NCBI RefSeq assembly: GCF_016775005.1
Contig: NZ_JAEUXI010000003.1
Location: forward strand, 186,001 to 250,000
Direction: 5' to 3'
DNA from: Streptococcus suis
GTDB lineage: Bacteria > Bacillota > Bacilli > Lactobacillales > Streptococcaceae
Length of the DNA: 64,000 nucleotides
The notes below the pieces were generated by a model that worked only from the letters and a program-made list of their open reading frames with translations, was not told the DNA's origin and did no database searches. Shown in pieces: positions 36,334 through 44,440 of this stretch. How positions within the stretch are numbered: position 1 is the stretch's first letter; each line of letters opens with the position of its first letter. The translations under genes were made by a program, and so were the position numbers.

Positions 36334-37275
36334 CCGCAGGTTCAACTCAACGCTCGTCAGGGTCAGGACTTTGTGGATTTACAAACGGTTGAGTTTGGTA
36401 AAATCGCCAGCAAGGTCGAGAACAACATCACGATCAAGATGACGGTTGATGGCGTTGAACAGAAAATCCGAGTGGATGCGATTGGCTTTGATGAGGCAGG
36501 CAATATCCGTATCCAAGAATACACAACTGCCCAGAATGGCCTGAAAATCAGCCGCCAAAACCTCTTGGAAGACCTGTCCAAGTACGGCGGCACCATTGTC
36601 GGAGCAGGCAAGGGCGACTTTGTGGGTGGTGTTGAGATACCTAAGGGCATACGGATTGATGTCGTGTCGCAGAAGACTTTAAACTATAGCTTAGATGGGA
36701 ACGGCAATAAATTTGAGGTAATCACCTTAGGAAATGGGGAAACTGCCTATCTGTCTAAATCAACAGACTTTAACGGGAACCCCGTTCCTGTTAGGTCGTT
36801 GGATTATTTGAAAGCAGACGGAACCATTAATTGGCCGCCTGAGGATGGATTTGTACTTAGAGCTGACGGTAGTGCTGATAAGACAGAAGCTACTTTGAGA
36901 GCGGGAGATGTAATTGACCGCTACGGTAGTCCGCATGGGGCCTTTACAAGCCCAGTGATTGATGGAGATATTCTTGATTATGACACCCGAGGACTGCCCT
37001 ATCCAGAAAGTTATCAAGCATATCATCAATACGAAATTACGACAGATATTACAATGGAAAATATACAGAAAGCATATGATAATCTACCTGATTCTAGTAA
37101 AATAGAGTTTGATACTCAACTTGCCAGAAGAAGAAAGGAATTGTCCAATCTTGCGAGCAACTACATCGGGAGTATCGATACTGTATTCGGAGCCGGTGAA
37201 GGAACTCAGATTCAATTTGGTTGTTCGGTCCAGTTTTATATTGATTTAGGTCTAATAAGGGAGATATTGCCGTGA
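36334..37275 (+). pseudogene. orphan TNT-domain (NAD glycohydrolase-type) toxin C-terminus
   Basis: An open frame from a TGA at 36331 encodes about 313 residues, with no credible start codon or ribosome binding site (the first candidate is GTG 36373). A pre-toxin region (YGGTIVGAGKGDFVGGVEIP) leads to a TNT-like domain: WPPEDGFV, IDRYGSPHGAF, RGLPYP, YHQYEI and EGTQIQF, the ordered motifs of tuberculosis-necrotizing-toxin NADases. It would need an N-terminal LXG part for export, which is missing. The downstream gene follows by ATGA-type overlap. It looks like a silent toxin-tip cassette. Confidence 0.75.
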
Positions 37276-37913
37276 TAGATAGAATTACAAAAGAAAAAGC
37301 TGAAATAGAAAAAATTATTGAAGAAAAAGGTTGGGAAACAATCCGTGTGGTCCTCTTTGACAGAAACAATCGTGTTCCGTTTGCGATTCACGTATTTGAA
37401 GAGGACGGGAAGTACTTCATTCAAACTAGTGGGGAAAGAGGTAGTCTTGATGGTAATCCTGGAGTATTTGATAATTTTGAGTCAGCTAAGGCTGAATTTA
37501 TTAAACAGATGGAGTTAGAAATTCGAGCTTCAATATACGATGTAGAAAAATGGGGATATTCAGACTATCCTTCTCCTCTTTGGGATAAGTACGCCATCCA
37601 ATTAGTTACCGATACGATTGATGCGATAGGAGTTGTTGACGGAGCTTTAGAATTCCTTCTTGCAGATCCTAATCATTGGTTCGTAAAAGATGAACAAGAC
37701 CATCTTCTCAAACTCCAAGAAAAGCTGAACAACTACATTCACTTTATCGAAAGCAAGCAGTACGTGGACAGCTACGGGGATGACTTTACAGAAAAAGTTA
37801 TCAATCTGACTTTTCAGTATGCCCCATCAGACAATGGTCTTGCTTTCCTTGTGCAAGTTCAAAAAGTACTACAGCCGACAGATATTCGTTTGAAGGTTGT
37901 TGTGCCAGAATAG
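37272..37913 (+). CDS. candidate immunity protein to the TNT toxin, with a chimeric C-terminus
   Basis: A 213-residue cytoplasmic protein whose start overlaps the TNT toxin stop, the usual immunity position. The first 165 residues (from MIDRITKEKAEIEKIIEEKG to LLADPNHW) are unlike any family I can name with confidence. The last 46 residues are nearly identical to those of the 35827 protein and lie in the 180-bp repeat, so the gene looks fused to another small gene's 3' end. Neutralising a cytoplasmic NADase fits a soluble protein; this is inference. Confidence 0.6.
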   Translation: MIDRITKEKAEIEKIIEEKGWETIRVVLFDRNNRVPFAIHVFEEDGKYFIQTSGERGSLDGNPGVFDNFESAKAEFIKQMELEIRASIYDVEKWGYSDYPSPLWDKYAIQLVTDTIDAIGVVDGALEFLLADPNHWFVKDEQDHLLKLQEKLNNYIHFIESKQYVDSYGDDFTEKVINLTFQYAPSDNGLAFLVQVQKVLQPTDIRLKVVVPE

Positions 37914-37952
37914 TGTTTTAAGTCCAGACAGGGTCAACTTGTCTGGATTTTT
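37773..37952 (+). repeat. 180-bp direct repeat, right copy
   Basis: Second copy of 36007-36186. It ends in the fourth cassette hairpin (37924-37946). Together the copies bracket the orphan TNT toxin and its candidate immunity gene. Confidence 0.9.
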
Positions 37953-37968
37953 TGGTTAGTGGAAACAT

Positions 37969-37995
37969 AAAAAAATCACTGGATTAGTCCAGTGA
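37969..37995 (-). terminator. terminator of the rluD-type gene
   Basis: Perfect arms TCACTGGA/TCCAGTGA (37976-37983, 37988-37995), with seven As on the + strand giving a U run on the minus transcript. Confidence 0.85.
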
Positions 37996-38028
37996 AATAG
38001 GGATATAGAACTCTAAGGGTACCGCTAT

Positions 38029-38898
38029 TTATTTCATGTGTTTCAAAACCTTCTCAAAACTCTCCGATTGTGCTTCCACGCTGATTTCTTCAAGTGTCAG
38101 CGGGTGGGTTAAGCTGAGTTTTTGGGCGTGGAGCATGAGGCGAGGTGCTGCGACTCGACTGTAAAGTGGGTCACCGATTAGGGCATGGCCATGGTGGGCT
38201 AGGTGGACCCGAATCTGATGGGTCCGCCCTGTCTGAAGGCGACAGGAAACCAGACTATTTTTGCCAAGGGTCTTCAAGAGATGGATCTGGGTAAGAGCAG
38301 TCTGCCCTTTGCGGTTGTCGACCACCCGCTTTCTGCGGTCGTGTCGGTCCCGTCCGATTTTATCAGTGATAGTCCAGTCTGTCTTTCTTAGCTGCCCTTG
38401 GCAGAGGGCCAGGTAGTCACGGTAGATGACCTTGTCTTCCAAAAGCCGATTGAGAATGGGCAGGATAAAGGGATTTTTAGCAAAGAGAATGGCTCCGCTG
38501 GTTTCCATATCCAGCCTGTGGACCACATAGCAGGTCTGACCAACATAGGCAGATACATGGTTGAGCAGGGCGATTTCCGTAGGCTCATTGCCGTGGGTTT
38601 TCATGCCTTCGGGCTTGTTGACGATAATCAAATGCTCATCTTGATAGAGTTCCTCCACCGAGTCCGCCTGCCCCAGAGGGATGCTTTTTTCAGGATAATC
38701 TTCCTGGTCAAAGGTCAATTCTAGCAGGTCGCCTGCGGCAATCGGACTCTGCCAGTTTATCAGCTCTCCGTTGACACGGACATGTTTCTTGGTACGGAGG
38801 AAGTGGCGGATTTTTCTGGGAATGAGAAAATAATCTTCCAAGACTTCCTTGACAGTCAGTTGTGGAAAGGCTTGGGGAATACGAATATCAATTTTCAT
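38029..38898 (-). CDS. RluD-family RNA pseudouridine synthase
   Basis: Converts uridine to pseudouridine in structured RNA, probably rRNA. The 289-residue product has an S4-like N-terminal part (FLRTKKHVRVNG), the catalytic motif VHRLDMETSGAILFAK with its aspartate, and GRTHQIRVHLAHHGHALIGDPLY. The start at 38898 fits homologues; a longer frame to 38937 runs into the upstream gene. It begins two bases after the yumC stop and has no clear ribosome binding site, so it likely depends on coupling. The exact RNA site is unknown. Confidence 0.9.
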   Translation of the reverse strand: MKIDIRIPQAFPQLTVKEVLEDYFLIPRKIRHFLRTKKHVRVNGELINWQSPIAAGDLLELTFDQEDYPEKSIPLGQADSVEELYQDEHLIIVNKPEGMKTHGNEPTEIALLNHVSAYVGQTCYVVHRLDMETSGAILFAKNPFILPILNRLLEDKVIYRDYLALCQGQLRKTDWTITDKIGRDRHDRRKRVVDNRKGQTALTQIHLLKTLGKNSLVSCRLQTGRTHQIRVHLAHHGHALIGDPLYSRVAAPRLMLHAQKLSLTHPLTLEEISVEAQSESFEKVLKHMK

Positions 38899-38899
38899 C

Positions 38900-39868
38900 T
38901 TATAGGCTGGTCGAGTGCTTGGGTTGCACTTTTTCATTTGGATTGAGGTAGTTCATGGCATTGTTGACGGCGGTTGGGGCTTCGCCTAGTCCAGTCGCAA
39001 TCAGGTCAACCTTACCCTCGTAGAAGCAACAGTCACCGATAGCATAGATGCCAGGGACAGAGGTTTCTTGCTTGCTATTGACCACGATGCGATGTCGATT
39101 AAGTTCCAAGCCCCATTCTTTCAGCGTACCGACAGATGATTTGAAACCGTAGTTGACAAAGAGGTGGTCGAAAGACAGGCTGAGCTTTTCCTCGCTCTTC
39201 ACCTTGTCAAAATGAATCTCAGCAGCTCTGCTATTTTCCCCAGAAAGCCCTTTAGGAACAAAAGGTGTGTGGATGTTGACGCTGGACTGCTTGAGCTCTT
39301 CCACGCTGTGCTCAAGGGCTCGGAAGTTGTCACGACGGTGGACGATGTGAGTGGTCTTGGCGATTTTTTCAAAGGCCAGGGACCAATCGACCGCAGAGTC
39401 ACCGCCACCCAAGACGACGATGTCCTTGTCGGCATACTGATGGATATTGGATACGTGGTAGTGGACGTTGTCAAAGCTGTCAGCACCGTCAATCTCCAGC
39501 GGACGTGGCTTGAAGGCACCGCCACCCATAGCGATTATCAAGGTCTTGGTCTGGTGGCTGCCCTTGTTGGTCCTTAGGGTAATGGTTTCTCCAGGTTCAA
39601 TAGCAGTCAGGGTTTCATTGAGGCAGATGGTGGTGTCAAATGGAGCCAGCTGGGCGAGGAGGTTGTCGGTCAACTCTTGTCCTGTCAGGCTTGGAAAGGC
39701 CGGAATGTCTAAAATAGCCTTCTCAGGATAGAGAATGGCAGGTTGGCCACCCAGTTGGGGCAGGGAGTCAATGATTTTGACCTTGGCTTGACGGAGATGG
39801 GCGTAGAAGGCGGCGAAGAGACCGACTGGTCCGCCACCGATGATGGTAATGTCATATACTTGTGTCAT
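38900..39868 (-). CDS. ferredoxin/flavodoxin-NADP reductase, YumC type
   Basis: FAD enzyme that passes electrons between NADPH and ferredoxin or flavodoxin. The 322-residue product resembles thioredoxin reductase, with IIGGGPVGLFAAFYA for FAD and VVLGGGDSAVDWSLAF for NADPH, and TGLGEAPTAVNNAMNY at the end. It lacks the redox CxxC of true thioredoxin reductases, which points to the YumC group. It is the first gene of a two-gene unit with the pseudouridine synthase. Confidence 0.88.
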   Translation of the reverse strand: MTQVYDITIIGGGPVGLFAAFYAHLRQAKVKIIDSLPQLGGQPAILYPEKAILDIPAFPSLTGQELTDNLLAQLAPFDTTICLNETLTAIEPGETITLRTNKGSHQTKTLIIAMGGGAFKPRPLEIDGADSFDNVHYHVSNIHQYADKDIVVLGGGDSAVDWSLAFEKIAKTTHIVHRRDNFRALEHSVEELKQSSVNIHTPFVPKGLSGENSRAAEIHFDKVKSEEKLSLSFDHLFVNYGFKSSVGTLKEWGLELNRHRIVVNSKQETSVPGIYAIGDCCFYEGKVDLIATGLGEAPTAVNNAMNYLNPNEKVQPKHSTSL

Positions 39869-39982
39869 GGGAATCCTCTTCTTTGTTCAGAATGACCCTA
39901 TTTTATCATATTTTTGGAAAAAATTCCCTGTCTGTTGTCACAAGTTATCGCAGGCTTTTTTCTGCTAGTTTTTACGAAATGG

Positions 39983-39990
39983 TGTATAAT
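39983..39990 (+). promoter_or_regulatory. -10 of pbp2A
   Basis: TATAAT at 39985-39990 preceded by TG; no good -35 seen. Confidence 0.5.
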
Positions 39991-40021
39991 GGTACAAAAT
40001 TCACATAGAAAGGAAGAGATG

Positions 40022-42256
40022 ATGGACCAGGATTTACAAGAAACCATCCAGTTAAAGGGATTAGATGAAAAAGAAAAAATGGATAAACCAGACCAGTCTG
40101 GACAAGACAGTCTAGAACAAGAGGGATTGAGCCGACGCAAGAGCCGTGGTGGTCAGGATCCCAAACCAAAGAAGCCTTCGCGCATACCAGAACCTATCCG
40201 CAAGTTCTGGCGTCGCTACCAGCTAACTAAGATCCTTCTCATTATTGTCGGAATGGGGATATTGACGGTTGGTAGTTACTTGTTTTATTTGGCTAAGACG
40301 GCAAATGTTGGGGACCTGCAGGCTGCCCTGAAAGCTACGACGGTCATTTATGACAAGGACGGTGTGGAAGCCGGAACCTTGTCGGGACAAAAAGGGACTT
40401 ATGTTGAATTGGACGCCATTTCCGATGTCATGGAAGAGGCGGTTATAGCCACAGAGGACCGGACTTTTTACGAAAACTCAGGAATCAATTACATGCGGAC
40501 TATCTTGGCGGTTCTGACGCTGGGGCGGTCTGGCGGTGGTTCCACCATTACCCAGCAGTTGGCCAAAAATGCCTTCTTGACCCAAGAACAGTCAATTAGC
40601 CGTAAGGCTAGAGAATACTTCCTAGCCCTGGAAATCAATAAAAAATACAGCAAGGAAGAAATTCTCACCATGTACCTCAACAATGCCTATTTTGGGAATG
40701 GGGTCTGGGGTGTAGAAGACGCCAGTCAAAAGTATTTTGGTATTTCTGCCAGCCAGCTGACCTTAGAACAAGCTGCCCTATTGGCAGGGATGTTGAAGGG
40801 ACCGGAAATTTACAACCCTTATTATTCACTTGAAAATGCGACCAATCGTCGTAATACGATCTTGCAGGCTATGGTAGATGCAGGGGCGATTGATCAGGCA
40901 ACGGCAGATGCTGGTTTTCAGGTTGATTTAGCCAGTCAGCTCAATGACACCTACGCAGGCAAGCAGAGCAATTATAATTATCCTTCTTACTTTGATGCTG
41001 TCATTGCTGAAGCGATTGAACGCTATGGTCTGACGGAGTCAGATATCATCAATAATGGTTATCGTATCTATACTGAGATGGACCAAGCTTCCCAGGCCAG
41101 CATGCAGGTCATCTATGATGATGAAAGCCTCTTTCCAACGGCAGCTGTCGATGGTAGCTCTGCCCAATCGGCAAGTGTTGCTTTGGATCCTACAACGGGT
41201 GGGGTTCGTGCCTTGGTTGGCCGCGTTAATTCTTCCGAAGGTCAATCCTTCCGCAGTTTTAACTTTGCGACCCAGTCCACTCGAAGCCCAGGTTCGACCA
41301 TTAAGCCACTGGTCGCCTATTCGCCAGCTGTTGCAGCGGGGTGGGCGATTGATCGTGAGATTGACAACCACACGGAGACCTATGGTGGTTATACACTCCA
41401 TAACTATGATCGTACAACTTCGGAAACCGTTCCTATGTATCAAGCTTTAGCGCTTTCTTACAACCTACCGGTCGCTGCGATTGTCAACACTTTAGGATTG
41501 AACAAGGCATTTGAATATGGTAAGAAGTTTGGGCTTGAGATGGATTCTGTGGAAAAAGTTCTCGGCATGTCTATCGGTAGCGGTGTGTCCACCAATCCGC
41601 TGGAAATGGCGCAAGCCTATGCGACCTTTGCAAATGGGGGTGTGATGAAGGATGCCCATCTGATTACCCGCATTGAGTCGGCCAATGGAAAGGTCTTGGG
41701 CCAACATAAGGAATCCTCGACCCGAGTGATTGACAAATCTGTTGCCGATAAGATGACCTCCATGATGCTCGGTACCTTTACCAATGGTACAGGAGTTAAT
41801 GCGGATGTTTACGGATATAATATCGCCGGAAAAACTGGAACAACAGAGACTGGTTTTGATGGAGGATTAATCAATGACCAGTGGGTGATTGGATACACGC
41901 CAGATTTGGTGATTAGTCAATGGGTTGGCTTTGAGGTTACAGACGAAAGCCACTATATTGATGATAGCAACTCCTGGATGGCCCCTCAGGTCTTTCGTAC
42001 CGTTGCAGGAGCGATCCTACCCAATACGGCTGGCACGCAGTTTAGTGTTGAGAATGCCTATGTACAAAATGGCATTGTCTCCGTCGCTGAAGATGTGAGT
42101 CAGACGACAGAAGATACTGCCTTGCAGGATCAAATTGCTGAGGTCAGTCAGCAGACACAAAACTTATTGGAACAAGCCAAGCAGAATATTGTGGATGCCA
42201 AGCTACCAGAACGGGCAAAGACCTTGATTGATACGGTGCTCGGATGGTTCCAGTAG
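40022..42256 (+). CDS. pbp2A: bifunctional class A penicillin-binding protein 2A
   Basis: Polymerises and cross-links peptidoglycan at the membrane. The 744-residue product has a basic cytoplasmic N-terminus, a membrane anchor (ILLIIVGMGILTVGSYLFYLA), a glycosyltransferase domain (AVIATEDRTFYENSGI; GGSTITQQLAKN) and a transpeptidase domain with STIK, SYN and KTGTT. The start at 40022 has AGGA at 7-base spacing; ATG 40019 is close by. The long frame from 39914 lies in the promoter region. Position upstream of rpmG-secE-nusG is the usual streptococcal order for pbp2A. Confidence 0.94.
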   Translation: MDQDLQETIQLKGLDEKEKMDKPDQSGQDSLEQEGLSRRKSRGGQDPKPKKPSRIPEPIRKFWRRYQLTKILLIIVGMGILTVGSYLFYLAKTANVGDLQAALKATTVIYDKDGVEAGTLSGQKGTYVELDAISDVMEEAVIATEDRTFYENSGINYMRTILAVLTLGRSGGGSTITQQLAKNAFLTQEQSISRKAREYFLALEINKKYSKEEILTMYLNNAYFGNGVWGVEDASQKYFGISASQLTLEQAALLAGMLKGPEIYNPYYSLENATNRRNTILQAMVDAGAIDQATADAGFQVDLASQLNDTYAGKQSNYNYPSYFDAVIAEAIERYGLTESDIINNGYRIYTEMDQASQASMQVIYDDESLFPTAAVDGSSAQSASVALDPTTGGVRALVGRVNSSEGQSFRSFNFATQSTRSPGSTIKPLVAYSPAVAAGWAIDREIDNHTETYGGYTLHNYDRTTSETVPMYQALALSYNLPVAAIVNTLGLNKAFEYGKKFGLEMDSVEKVLGMSIGSGVSTNPLEMAQAYATFANGGVMKDAHLITRIESANGKVLGQHKESSTRVIDKSVADKMTSMMLGTFTNGTGVNADVYGYNIAGKTGTTETGFDGGLINDQWVIGYTPDLVISQWVGFEVTDESHYIDDSNSWMAPQVFRTVAGAILPNTAGTQFSVENAYVQNGIVSVAEDVSQTTEDTALQDQIAEVSQQTQNLLEQAKQNIVDAKLPERAKTLIDTVLGWFQ

Positions 42257-42285
42257 TTGTCAAAACCTTTTAAACGTGTTACAAT
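42257..42285 (+). promoter_or_regulatory. promoter of rpmG-secE
   Basis: TTGTCA (42257-42262), exactly 17 bp, TACAAT (42280-42285) with an extended TG. Confidence 0.85.
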
Positions 42286-42303
42286 AGTTTGGATGGAGGG
42301 CTT

Positions 42304-42456
42304 ATGGCACTTAAAAAAGCAAGTTTAGCCTGTACAGTTTGTGGGTCTCGTAACTATTCAATTCAATTATCGAGCAATCCAAGACCAGTACGGTTGGAAG
42401 TAAATAAATATTGTAAGCATTGTGGGCAATACCAGCCACATAAGGAAACAAGATAG
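42304..42456 (+). CDS. rpmG: 50S ribosomal protein L33
   Basis: Small zinc-binding large-subunit protein. The 50-residue frame [19 protein letters not shown] to [16 protein letters not shown] carries two CxxC pairs, so it is the zinc-binding form of L33. GGAGGG at 42294-42299 precedes the ATG. It is followed within 10 bases by secE. Confidence 0.93.
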   Translation: MALKKASLACTVCGSRNYSIQLSSNPRPVRLEVNKYCKHCGQYQPHKETR

Positions 42457-42465
42457 GAGTTTGTT

Positions 42466-42645
42466 GTGAAATTTTTTGCAGATACCTTTCGAATTTTAAA
42501 AGAAACCACTTGGCCAAGCGGTAAGCAGAGCTGGTTGGATTTCTCATCTGTACTTCAATACACAGCCTTTTTTGTGGCGCTTGTGTATCTCTTTGACCTC
42601 CTCTTATCAAGAGGCTTGTTGTCATTGATTGATCTTTTCTCATAA
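42466..42645 (+). CDS. secE: preprotein translocase subunit SecE
   Basis: Small membrane subunit of the Sec translocon. The 59-residue product has the conserved amphipathic part TFRILKETTWPSGKQSW, then one membrane helix (YTAFFVALVYLFDLLL). The start is GTG at 42466 with AGGAG at 42455-42459. It sits between rpmG and nusG as in most bacteria. Confidence 0.95.
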   Translation: MKFFADTFRILKETTWPSGKQSWLDFSSVLQYTAFFVALVYLFDLLLSRGLLSLIDLFS

Positions 42646-42650
42646 ACCAC

Positions 42651-42680
42651 TTGCATTTTTCAAAAAGCTAGTGATATAAT
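42651..42680 (+). promoter_or_regulatory. promoter of nusG
   Basis: TTGCAT (42651-42656), 18 bp, TATAAT (42675-42680) with extended TG. Confidence 0.75.
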
Positions 42681-42689
42681 AAGGAAAAG

Positions 42690-42712
42690 CGAAAGCCTTC
42701 GGGCTTTTTTTT
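42690..42712 (+). terminator. UUCG-loop hairpin at the 5' end of the nusG transcript
   Basis: AAAGCC (42692-42697), loop TTCG, GGCTTT (42702-42707), then five Ts. It begins only about 5 bases after the expected start of the nusG transcript and could also end read-through from secE. Confidence 0.8.
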
Positions 42713-42729
42713 ATGAAAGGAAATAAGCT

Positions 42730-43269
42730 ATGTACGATAGTTTTGACAAAGGCTGGTTTGTACTCCAAACCTACTCAGGTTATGAAAACAAGGTGAAGGA
42801 AAACCTTCTCCAACGTGCCCACACCTATAACATGTTGGAAAACATTTTGCGCGTGGAAATCCCAACTCAGACGGTTCAAGTGGAGAAAAACGGCGAGAAA
42901 AAAGAAGTGGAAGAAAACCGCTTCCCAGGTTATGTATTGGTTGAGATGGTCATGACGGACGAAGCTTGGTTCGTGGTCCGTAACACACCTAACGTAACAG
43001 GTTTCGTTGGATCGCACGGTAACCGTTCCAAACCAACGCCACTCTTGGAAGAAGAAATCCGTCAAATCTTGGTATCAATGGGTCAAACTGTTCAAGAGTT
43101 TGATATTGATGTCAAAGTTGGTGACACTGTTCGCATCATTGACGGTGCCTTCACAGACTACACAGGTAAAATCACTGAGATTGATAACAACAAAGTGAAG
43201 ATGATCATTTCTATGTTTGGTAACGACACAGTTGCAGAAGTCAACTTGAGCCAAATTGCGGAATTGTAA
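42730..43269 (+). CDS. nusG: transcription termination/antitermination factor NusG
   Basis: Binds RNA polymerase and modulates pausing and termination. The 179-residue product has an N-terminal NGN domain (WFVLQTYSGYENKVKENL; FPGYVLVEMVM) and a C-terminal KOW domain (VGDTVRIIDGAFTDYTGKI). It has its own promoter and ends at a strong terminator. Confidence 0.97.
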   Translation: MYDSFDKGWFVLQTYSGYENKVKENLLQRAHTYNMLENILRVEIPTQTVQVEKNGEKKEVEENRFPGYVLVEMVMTDEAWFVVRNTPNVTGFVGSHGNRSKPTPLLEEEIRQILVSMGQTVQEFDIDVKVGDTVRIIDGAFTDYTGKITEIDNNKVKMIISMFGNDTVAEVNLSQIAEL

Positions 43270-43277
43270 CCGAAAAG

Positions 43278-43311
43278 ACTCCCCAAAGCTTTGAACTTTG
43301 GGGAGTTTTTT
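43278..43311 (+). terminator. terminator of nusG
   Basis: Eleven-base perfect arms ACTCCCCAAAG/CTTTGGGGAGT, then six Ts. Confidence 0.92.
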
Positions 43312-43334
43312 GCACTTGAATCGATTAGACTAGC

Positions 43335-43361
43335 AAAAAAAGCCCGATTTCTCGGGCTTTT
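43335..43361 (-). terminator. terminator of tRNA-Cys
   Basis: AGCCCGA (43341-43347) pairs with TCGGGCT (43352-43358); the As at 43335-43340 give the U run on the minus transcript. Confidence 0.8.
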
Positions 43362-43394
43362 CATTTGGCTAAATCCTGAAAATCAGGTTTTTAG

Positions 43395-43465
43395 AGGCGG
43401 TAGACGGATTTGAACCGACGATCAAGCTTTTGCAGAGCCGTGCCTTACCACTTGGCTATACCGCC
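43395..43465 (-). tRNA. tRNA-Cys (anticodon GCA)
   Basis: Acceptor arms GGCGGTA/TACCGCC pair; the anticodon loop CTGCAAA gives GCA; the T-arm reads CGGTTCAAATCCG. Length 71 bases, CCA not encoded. It is encoded between nusG and rpsB on the opposite strand. Confidence 0.95.
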
Positions 43466-43477
43466 ATAACAAAGAAT

Positions 43478-43506
43478 ATTCTACCGAAAAAAAAGCTGAA
43501 AGTCAA
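43478..43506 (-). promoter_or_regulatory. promoter of tRNA-Cys
   Basis: Minus-strand TTGACT (43501-43506), 17 bp, TAGAAT (43478-43483). Confidence 0.8.
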
Positions 43507-43517
43507 GGGGGAATTCC

Positions 43518-43663
43518 TTGTCAAAAATCTTTTTTTTTGGTATCATAATAGAGTTGCTATGGCAACAAATACTCATCTCGGACCAATTGTGGTCTTGTTG
43601 CCGAAAGGTTGGGCTGCAAGTCGAAGTTCGGGAGAGGAGAAAAAACAAAAAGGAGAAATACTC
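43518..43663 (+). promoter_or_regulatory. rpsB promoter and structured leader
   Basis: TTGTCA (43518-43523), 17 bp, TATCAT (43541-43546). The leader then has small stems GTTGC/GCAAC (43553-43566) and GACC/GGTC, followed by TTGCCGAAAGG, consistent with a ribosomal-protein leader. Autoregulation by S2 is only a possibility. Confidence 0.5.
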
Positions 43664-44440
43664 ATGGCAGTAATTTCAATGAAACAACTTCTTGAGGCTG
43701 GTGTACACTTCGGTCACCAAACTCGTCGCTGGAACCCTAAGATGGCTAAGTACATCTTCACAGAGCGTAACGGTATCCACGTTATCGACTTGCAACAAAC
43801 TGTAAAATTGGCTGACCAAGCTTACGAATTCATCCGTGACGCTGCAGCAAACGACGCAGTTATCTTGTTCGTAGGTACTAAAAAACAAGCTGCTGAAGCT
43901 GTTAAAGACGAAGCTATCCGCGCTGGTCAATACTTCATCAACCACCGTTGGTTGGGTGGAACTCTTACAAACTGGGGTACAATCCAAAAACGTATCGCTC
44001 GTTTGAAAGAAATCAACCGCATGGAAGAAGATGGAACTTTCGAAGTGCTTCCTAAGAAAGAAGTAGCATTGTTGAACAAACAACGTGCTCGTCTTGAAAA
44101 ATTCTTGGGCGGTATCGCTGACATGCCACGCATTCCAGACGTAATGTTCGTCGTTGACCCACACAAAGAGCAAATCGCTGTTAAAGAAGCTAAAAAATTG
44201 GGAATCCCAGTTGTAGCGATGGTTGACACAAACACAGATCCAGATGATATCGATGTTATCATCCCAGCTAACGATGACGCTATCCGCGCTGTTAAATTGA
44301 TCACAGCTAAAATGGCTGATGCTATCATCGAAGGTAACCAAGGTGAAGACAGCGTAGCAGCAGTTGAAGCTGAATTGGCAGCTGAGCCAGCATCTACAGA
44401 ATCAATCGAAGAATTGGTTGAAGTTGTAGAAGGTAAATAA
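43664..44440 (+). CDS. rpsB: 30S ribosomal protein S2
   Basis: Late-binding small-subunit protein. The 258-residue product starts [23 protein letters not shown] and includes the conserved [18 protein letters not shown] and [11 protein letters not shown]. The start at 43664 has AAGGAG at 43650-43655; the long frame from 43430 passes through the tRNA. The biased codon use marks high expression. It is followed by tsf after an unusually long spacer. Confidence 0.98.
   Translation: MAVISMKQLLEAGVHFGHQTRRWNPKMAKYIFTERNGIHVIDLQQTVKLADQAYEFIRDAAANDAVILFVGTKKQAAEAVKDEAIRAGQYFINHRWLGGTLTNWGTIQKRIARLKEINRMEEDGTFEVLPKKEVALLNKQRARLEKFLGGIADMPRIPDVMFVVDPHKEQIAVKEAKKLGIPVVAMVDTNTDPDDIDVIIPANDDAIRAVKLITAKMADAIIEGNQGEDSVAAVEAELAAEPASTESIEELVEVVEGK

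Noticed and set aside
17337..37955. Integrative element or prophage carrying the secretion and toxin region
   Set aside because: No integrase, relaxase, phage structural gene or attachment-site duplication is visible; the region lies between core genes without clear element ends.
38900..39868. Thioredoxin reductase (trxB)
   Set aside because: The redox CxxC motif is absent; the sequence fits the YumC ferredoxin/flavodoxin-NADP reductases.
43676..44341. Long open frame on the minus strand across rpsB (221 codons)
   Set aside because: It mirrors the biased codons of rpsB, has no ribosome binding site and encodes a Phe/Cys/Val-rich sequence unlike a real protein.
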